A DNA stretch of 64,000 nt from Inquilinus ginsengisoli_B (GTDB taxonomy: Bacteria; Pseudomonadota; Alphaproteobacteria; DSM-16000; Inquilinaceae), in contig NZ_JBNDJK010000001.1 in NCBI RefSeq assembly GCF_050434925.1, positions 5,518,001 through 5,582,000 of the forward strand, written 5' to 3'. The position numbers and the translations under genes are program-made. Of the stretch, positions 59,159 through 64,000 are shown piece after piece; position 1 is the stretch's first letter, and the number at the start of each line of letters is the position of its first letter. The notes under the pieces were generated by a model. The model did not search any database, was not told the DNA's origin, and saw only the letters and a program-made list of their open reading frames with translations.

Positions 59159-60337
59159 TCAGTCCCGGAAGATCTTCTGCAGGAAATCCGCCAGCGAGGG
59201 GCGCCATACCGCCATCTCGTGGTAGAGGCCGGGATACTCCTTGTAGTCGTAGCGGATGCCGGCGGCGTCGAGGTCCTTGCGCAGCCCGGCGATGTCCTTG
59301 CCGGTGATGGTGTCGTCGCTGCCGACCGTCACGGTGAAGCCGCGCAGGCTGGCGTTGACCTTGGCCGGGTCGGCGAGCGCCGCAGCGATGCCGGCCTCCG
59401 GCACGGTGGTCTGCGACACGCCGCTGAAGGTCGCCAGCCAGGCGAAGGTGCCGAGGTGGCCGAGACCGGACACCAGCGCCTGATAGCCGCCCTGCGACAG
59501 CCCGGCCAGCGCCCGCCCGGCCGCATCGGTGCGGACCCGGTAATGCGCCTCCATATACGGGATGATGTCGCCGATCAGCTCGCGGTCGGCCGCGGCTGCG
59601 TTCGCCGGATAGAAGGTCTGGCGCCGGGTCGCGCCCGGGAAGTCCTCCGGCACCGCGGCGGCGATGTCGGTCTCGGTGTCCGGGATCACCACGATCATCG
59701 GCACGATCTTCTTCTCGGCCAGCAGATTGTCGAGGATCTGCGGGGCCCGGCCCTGGGTGACCCAGGACCAGACCGTGTCGCCGAAGCCGTGATAGAGGTA
59801 CAGCACCGGCAGCGGCGCCGAGCCGTCGCCATAGCCCGGCGGCGTCCACACCAGCATCTGCCGTTCGGAACCCAGCGCCGCGCTGGCCAGGGTCACGACC
59901 CGCAGGTCGCCATGCGGCACCGGCTTGGTGTCGACGATGCTGCCGGGCACCAGGATCAGGCTGGTGTTGACCTGGCGCTGCGGCTTCGGCGCGTTGGTTC
60001 CCGTATCGGTCGTGCGGAAGCCGTCGACGTTGAAATAGTATTCGTAGAGGTCGGGCGCGACCGGGCCGACCGCGACGGACCAGACGCCACGCCCGTCCGT
60101 CGTCATAGGCGTCGCCTTGACCTCGGTCGGGTCCATCGAGCCGAACATGACCGAGACCGCCTTCGCCTCCGGCGCGAACAGCCGGAAGGTGATGCGGCGG
60201 TCCGCCTCGACCCGGGTGACGAAGTCGCGCAGCGGCTTGTCGGTCGGCGGCAGGGCGGGAATGCCGGGATCGGCGGCCATCGACGGTGCTCCACTCAACG
60301 ACAGAAGAACCGCGATCGAGGCGGCGAACTTGCGCAT
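59159..60337 (-). CDS. Secreted esterase with N-terminal E-set domain
   Basis: A 392-residue exported protein with a signal peptide (about residues 1-22). Residues 35-135 look like the immunoglobulin-like E-set/CBM48 domain found before feruloyl-type esterases; residues 150-390 are an esterase D-type alpha/beta hydrolase with nucleophile Ser in AGLSQGGYQAL and His in GLYHEMAVW. Likely hydrolyses esters of plant-wall or siderophore type; substrate not determined. GGAGGGA supports the start at 60337. Confidence 0.85.
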   Translation of the reverse strand: MRKFAASIAVLLSLSGAPSMAADPGIPALPPTDKPLRDFVTRVEADRRITFRLFAPEAKAVSVMFGSMDPTEVKATPMTTDGRGVWSVAVGPVAPDLYEYYFNVDGFRTTDTGTNAPKPQRQVNTSLILVPGSIVDTKPVPHGDLRVVTLASAALGSERQMLVWTPPGYGDGSAPLPVLYLYHGFGDTVWSWVTQGRAPQILDNLLAEKKIVPMIVVIPDTETDIAAAVPEDFPGATRRQTFYPANAAAADRELIGDIIPYMEAHYRVRTDAAGRALAGLSQGGYQALVSGLGHLGTFAWLATFSGVSQTTVPEAGIAAALADPAKVNASLRGFTVTVGSDDTITGKDIAGLRKDLDAAGIRYDYKEYPGLYHEMAVWRPSLADFLQKIFRD

Positions 60338-60393
60338 GGAGTCCCTCCCGAGTCTTTGGGCTGCGATTATGCCCGACAAACGGGAAAGCCTGC

Positions 60394-61287
60394 CTATTTC
60401 TCGCCGGAGATCATCTTGAATATGCCGGAGAAATCGGTGTCCGCCGCGCCTTCGTTGACGAATAGGGTATACAGCGCGGCGGCCGCGGCGCCGAGCGGGG
60501 TGGCGGCGCCGGCTGCCTGGGCGGCCGACTGCGATAGGCGCAGATCCTTCAGCATCATCGCCGCGGTGAAGCCGGGCTTGTAGTCGCGGTTGGCCGGCGA
60601 GGTCGGCACCGGCCCCGGCACCGGGCAGTAGGTGGTCAGCGACCAGCACTGGCCCGAGCTCTTCGACGACACGTCGAACAGCTTCTGCCGTTCCAGCCCC
60701 AGCTTGTCGGCCAGGGCGAAGGCCTCCGACACCGCGATCATCGAGATGCCGAGCACCATGTTGTTGCAGATCTTCGCCGCCTGACCCGTGCCCGGCCCGC
60801 CGGTGTGGATCACGGCCTTGCCCATCGCCTGCAGCACCGGCTCGGCCTGCTGGAAGGCCTTGTCCGGGCCGCCGACCATGAAGGTCAGGGTGCCGGCCGC
60901 GGCGCCGCCGGTGCCGCCCGAGACCGGCGCGTCGACCATGGCGAAGCCGCGCGCCGCCGCCTCCTTTGCAATCAACCGCCCGCTGTCGACATCGATGGTC
61001 GAGCAGTCGATCAGCAAGGCCCCCCGCGGTGCGCTGGCGCAGACCCCGTTCTCGCCGAGATACGCCTCGCGGGCATGGCCGCCGGTCGGCAGCATGCTTA
61101 CCACCACCTGCGTCTCCTCCACCGCCGCGGCGATCGAGGGCTTGGCGGCAATCCCTTCCTTCGCCACCGCCTCTCGGACCGATTCCACCGGGTCGAATCC
61201 GGAGACCTTGTGCCCGGCCTTGACCAGGTTCAGCGCCATCGGCCGGCCCATATGACCGAGCCCGAGAAAGGCGATTCGCAGCGACAT
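60394..61287 (-). CDS. mmsB: 3-hydroxyisobutyrate dehydrogenase
   Basis: Oxidises 3-hydroxyisobutyrate to methylmalonate semialdehyde in valine breakdown. The 297-residue protein has the NAD-binding IAFLGLGHMGRPMALNL, DAPVSGGTGGAAAGTL and the catalytic Lys in GQAAKICNNMVLG. Last gene of an operon with a 3-hydroxyisobutyryl-CoA hydrolase and an acyl-CoA dehydrogenase, which fixes the assignment among beta-hydroxyacid dehydrogenases. Confidence 0.94.
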   Translation of the reverse strand: MSLRIAFLGLGHMGRPMALNLVKAGHKVSGFDPVESVREAVAKEGIAAKPSIAAAVEETQVVVSMLPTGGHAREAYLGENGVCASAPRGALLIDCSTIDVDSGRLIAKEAAARGFAMVDAPVSGGTGGAAAGTLTFMVGGPDKAFQQAEPVLQAMGKAVIHTGGPGTGQAAKICNNMVLGISMIAVSEAFALADKLGLERQKLFDVSSKSSGQCWSLTTYCPVPGPVPTSPANRDYKPGFTAAMMLKDLRLSQSAAQAAGAATPLGAAAAALYTLFVNEGAADTDFSGIFKMISGEK

Positions 61288-61329
61288 CGAGGTCTCCTCA
61301 CACCCGGGCGTTCACCGCCCGTCATTGGT

Positions 61330-62391
61330 TCAGTCGAAGCTCAGCTCATGGCCCGGCAGCGGCTGGAAATAGGCGGCGACCGCGGCGTCGTCCACCTCAG
61401 CCAGCGTCGCCGGCCGCCATTTCGGGTCGCGGGTCTTGTCGACCAGCTGCGCCCGGACACCCTCGAAGAAGTCGGGTTTGGCCAGGAAGCGATGGACCAT
61501 GCGGTACTCCATCGCCGCCACCGCGTCGTAGATCATGGTCTTGCCCTGGCGGATCTGGCGCAAGGTCACCTTCAGGCTGGTCGGCGACCCGGCGCGGATC
61601 TGCACCGCCGCGGCCTGGGCCCATGCGCCGCCGTCGGCATCCAGCGCCGCCAGGATCTGCTCGACCGTGTCATGGCCGAAGCAGCGGTCGATCGCCGGGC
61701 GAAGCGGCAACAGGGTCGGATCGCCGGGATCGGCGGCAAAATTCTGCAGCACTGACTCCGCCACCAGCCCGCCTTGGCCGATCCATTCGGCATCGGCCAG
61801 GGCGGCAACCAGGTCGTCGACCCGGGCCGAGGCGACGTGATGCGTCCCCATCCGTGTGAAGATCATGTCGGCGGCACCGATGCGTGCCCCGGTCAGGGCC
61901 AGATGGGTGCCGGTCTCGCCCGGGCAGCGCGACAGGAACCAGCCGCCGCCGATGTCCGGGAACAGGCCGATGCCGCATTCCGGCATGGCACTCAGCGTCT
62001 TTTCCGTCGTCACCCGGTGCGAGCCGTGCACCGACAGGCCGAGCCCGCCGCCCATGGTGACGCCGTCCAGCAGCGCGATCCAGGGCTTGGGGAAATGGTG
62101 GATGGCGTGGTTCAGCCGGTATTCGACCCAGAAGAAATCCTGGTCGCCGTCCGGCACGCCCGATTGCGGCCCGCGCTCATAAACCGCGCGGATGTCGCCG
62201 CCGGCGCAGAAGGCGCGGTCGCCGGCGCCGCGCAGCACCACGGCATGAAGATCCGGATCCTCCGCCCACTCCGCGATCTTCGGCAGCAGCGCGCGGCACA
62301 TCGCCAGCGTCAGCGCGTTCAGCGCCCTCGGCCGGTTCAGCGTCACGATGGCGATCGGCCCTTCGCGGTCGAACAGGATCTCATCGGTCAT
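61330..62391 (-). CDS. 3-hydroxyisobutyryl-CoA hydrolase
   Basis: A 353-residue crotonase-fold enzyme, longer than enoyl-CoA hydratases, matching the HIBCH type that removes CoA from 3-hydroxyisobutyryl-CoA. GGDIRAVYERG and GVTMGGGLGLSVHGSHRV form the oxyanion site, MPECGIGLFPDIGGGWFLS carries the catalytic Glu/Asp, and a helical C-terminal part follows. Middle gene of the valine operon. Confidence 0.92.
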   Translation of the reverse strand: MTDEILFDREGPIAIVTLNRPRALNALTLAMCRALLPKIAEWAEDPDLHAVVLRGAGDRAFCAGGDIRAVYERGPQSGVPDGDQDFFWVEYRLNHAIHHFPKPWIALLDGVTMGGGLGLSVHGSHRVTTEKTLSAMPECGIGLFPDIGGGWFLSRCPGETGTHLALTGARIGAADMIFTRMGTHHVASARVDDLVAALADAEWIGQGGLVAESVLQNFAADPGDPTLLPLRPAIDRCFGHDTVEQILAALDADGGAWAQAAAVQIRAGSPTSLKVTLRQIRQGKTMIYDAVAAMEYRMVHRFLAKPDFFEGVRAQLVDKTRDPKWRPATLAEVDDAAVAAYFQPLPGHELSFD

Positions 62392-62409
62392 GGCAATGTC
62401 TTCCGGCCC

Positions 62410-63549
62410 CTACTCCGCCAGCAGGCGGCGGGCCACGATCAGGCGCATGATCTCGTTGGTGCCTTCCAGGATCTGGTTGACGCGGACGTCGCGCAGGAAG
62501 CGTTCCACCGGATAGTCCTTGATGTAGCCGTAGCCGCCATGCAGCTGCAGCGCATCGTTGCAGATCCGGAAGCCGGCGTCGGTGGCGAAGCGCTTGGCCA
62601 TGGCGCAATGCTGGGTCGCGTCCGGGTCGCGGCGATCGAGCGAATCCGCGGCGCGGTGGATCATCAGCCGGGCCGCGTCCAGGTCGATCGCCATGTCGGC
62701 CAGCTTGAACTGCAGCGCCTGGAACTCGGCGATCTTCCGGCCGAACTGGCTGCGTTGCAGCATGTGGCTGCGCGCCGCCTCCAGGCAGGCGCGGGCGCCG
62801 CCGAGCGAGCAGGCGCCGATGTTCACCCGGCCGCCGTCCAGCCCCTTCATCGCGAAGGTGAAGCCCTGCCCTTCCTCGCCCAGCCGGTTCGCGACCGGCA
62901 CGCGGCAATCCTCGAAGATCACCATGGTGGTGACCTGGCTGTTCCAGCCGAGCTTCTTCTCCTTCTTGCCGAAGGACAGGCCGGGCGTGCCCTTCTCGAC
63001 GATCACCGCCGAGATGCCCTTCGGCCCCGCCTCGCCGGTCCGCACCATCACGACATAGACGTCGGAGGTCGAGCCGCCGGAGATGAAGGCCTTGGTGCCG
63101 TTCAGCACGTAGTGGTCGCCGTCGCGCACCGCCCGGGTGCGCAGCGAGGCGGCGTCGGAGCCGGAGCCAGGCTCCGTCAGGCAGTAGCTTGCGAAGCGCT
63201 CCATCGTCATCATCGACGGCAGGAAGCGCGCCTTCAGCTCCTCCGACCCGAAGCTGTCGATCATCCAGCCGACCATGTTGTGGATCGAGATGTAGGCGGC
63301 GGTGGAGACGCAGGCCGCCGACAGCTCCTCGAACACGATCGCGGCGTCGCGCCGGGTCAGGCCGCTGCCGCCATGCGCCTCGCCGCAATAGATGCCGGCG
63401 AAGCCCAGGGCCGCGGCCTGGCGCAGCGTGTCGACCGGGAAGATCTGCTCCTCGTCCCAGCGGGCGGCATGGGGGGTCATCTGCTCCGCGGCGAAGGCGC
63501 GCGCGGCATCGCGGATGGCGTCCTGATCGGCGTTCAGCGTGAAGCTCAT
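62410..63549 (-). CDS. Acyl-CoA dehydrogenase, probable isobutyryl-CoA dehydrogenase
   Basis: A 379-residue FAD enzyme with CLTEPGSGSDAASLRTRA, ISGGSTSDVYVVMVRTG and the C-terminal LHGGYGYIKDYPVERFLRD (short parts) followed by ILEGTNEIMRLIVARRLL, whose Glu is the catalytic base. Substrate is inferred from the two downstream genes, which act on later valine intermediates. First gene of the operon, divergent from the GlcG-like gene. Confidence 0.92.
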   Translation of the reverse strand: MSFTLNADQDAIRDAARAFAAEQMTPHAARWDEEQIFPVDTLRQAAALGFAGIYCGEAHGGSGLTRRDAAIVFEELSAACVSTAAYISIHNMVGWMIDSFGSEELKARFLPSMMTMERFASYCLTEPGSGSDAASLRTRAVRDGDHYVLNGTKAFISGGSTSDVYVVMVRTGEAGPKGISAVIVEKGTPGLSFGKKEKKLGWNSQVTTMVIFEDCRVPVANRLGEEGQGFTFAMKGLDGGRVNIGACSLGGARACLEAARSHMLQRSQFGRKIAEFQALQFKLADMAIDLDAARLMIHRAADSLDRRDPDATQHCAMAKRFATDAGFRICNDALQLHGGYGYIKDYPVERFLRDVRVNQILEGTNEIMRLIVARRLLAE

Positions 63550-63669
63550 GGAATGAGCGTGGCCGCAACCGGCCGCGGGATCAAGGGGCGTGCGTACGAT
63601 TCTTTCGCGCTGCGGCGGGACGGTCCCGAGGCTGCTATGCTGGCCGCGCCGATTCCGCTGGAGAGCGCC

Positions 63670-64000
63670 ATGCCAGACTTCGCCCCTGCCCTCGCCGAAG
63701 CCCAGGCCTCGCTGGCCACCGCCCTGGCCGAGGCCGGCCGGCGCGAGCAGCAGATCGCGGCAGTGGTGGTCGACCGCGGCGGCCACATCGTCGCCGCGGC
63801 ACGGATGGACGGCGTCGGCCACCTGACGCTGGAGATCGCCCGGCGCCGGGCGGCCGCGGCCCTCCATTTCGGCGAGGCGACCCGCGAGCCTGCCCTTCGC
63901 CTCGCCCGTGACCCGGCCGAGGCGGCGCAGCTGGCAGGTCTGGGCAAGATCCTGGTGCAGCCGGGCGGCTTCCCCTGGCGCGACGCCGGTGCCATGGTCG
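63670..64000 (+). CDS. GlcG/HbpS-family heme-binding-like protein, truncated by window end
   Basis: The first 110 codons are present. AVVVDRGGHIVAAARMDGV followed by IARRRAAAALHFG is the DUF336 (GlcG/HbpS) fold pattern of small proteins implicated in haem or cofactor binding and stress response. Its start at 63670 sits 120 bp from the divergent acyl-CoA dehydrogenase gene. The C-terminal third is beyond the window, so completeness cannot be judged. Confidence 0.75.
   Translation, partial: MPDFAPALAEAQASLATALAEAGRREQQIAAVVVDRGGHIVAAARMDGVGHLTLEIARRRAAAALHFGEATREPALRLARDPAEAAQLAGLGKILVQPGGFPWRDAGAMV

Overview
The window is a 64 kb piece of a high-GC chromosome from an alphaproteobacterium, most likely a member of the Rhodospirillales in the broad sense. 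This rests on codon bias, on the gene order purM-purN / ndk, lptG-surA-ksgA, gmk-yicC, fabD-fabG-acpP-fabF-mltG, rpsF-rpsR-rplI, dnaB-alr-mlaE-mlaF-radA-cvpA-purF, and on an HdaA-type DnaA regulator. Genus cannot be fixed from sequence alone. I see no tRNA, rRNA, CRISPR array, prophage or insertion sequence, and nearly all of the DNA is coding.

Layout. 1-8.2 kb is accessory: the tail of a VapC-type toxin, a psuK-psuG pseudouridine-degradation pair, an LpxR-like lipid A deacylase, a flavin reductase, a nucleosidase, a glycerophosphodiester phosphodiesterase and membrane proteins of unknown role. 8.2-18.1 kb opens with a ligase-associated Lhr-like helicase and closes with its usual partner PdeM. 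The 6.7 kb between them holds a class III cyclase/TPR protein, a frameshifted lipoprotein gene and a five-gene minus-strand unit (EF-hand protein, small secreted protein, ECF sigma factor, anti-sigma-like protein, periplasmic metal-sensor-like protein). 18-26 kb is conserved core: hdaA, an AI-2E-type permease, a CDP-alcohol phosphatidyltransferase, a DUF2066 protein, purM-purN, a cytochrome oxidase subunit IV, ndk and an ABC-F ATPase. 26-35 kb has a lone molybdenum hydroxylase large subunit, pepA-holC-PAP2, then lptG-surA-ksgA.

34.9-43.5 kb is mostly minus strand. gmk-yicC is followed by a long run that makes fatty acids and then phospholipid head groups (fabD, fabG, acpP, fabF, mltG, psd, pssA). 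43.7-58 kb is mostly plus strand: the ribosomal trio, an mprF-acvB pair for lysyl-phosphatidylglycerol, dnaB, alr, mlaE-mlaF, radA, cvpA, purF and an SDR. 58-64 kb has two secreted unknowns, an esterase, a valine/isobutyrate catabolic operon and the start of a GlcG/HbpS-type gene.

The most unusual signals are non-coding. A 268-bp nested palindrome fills the perM-hdaA gap and buries the hdaA ribosome binding site and start codon in its outer stem. A 129-bp palindromic repeat sits in frame inside alr and resembles an intergenic repeat near 26.1 kb. A perfect CRP-type palindrome lies upstream of the oxidase subunit gene. The EF-hand/ECF sigma unit is the best candidate for a poorly described signalling system.
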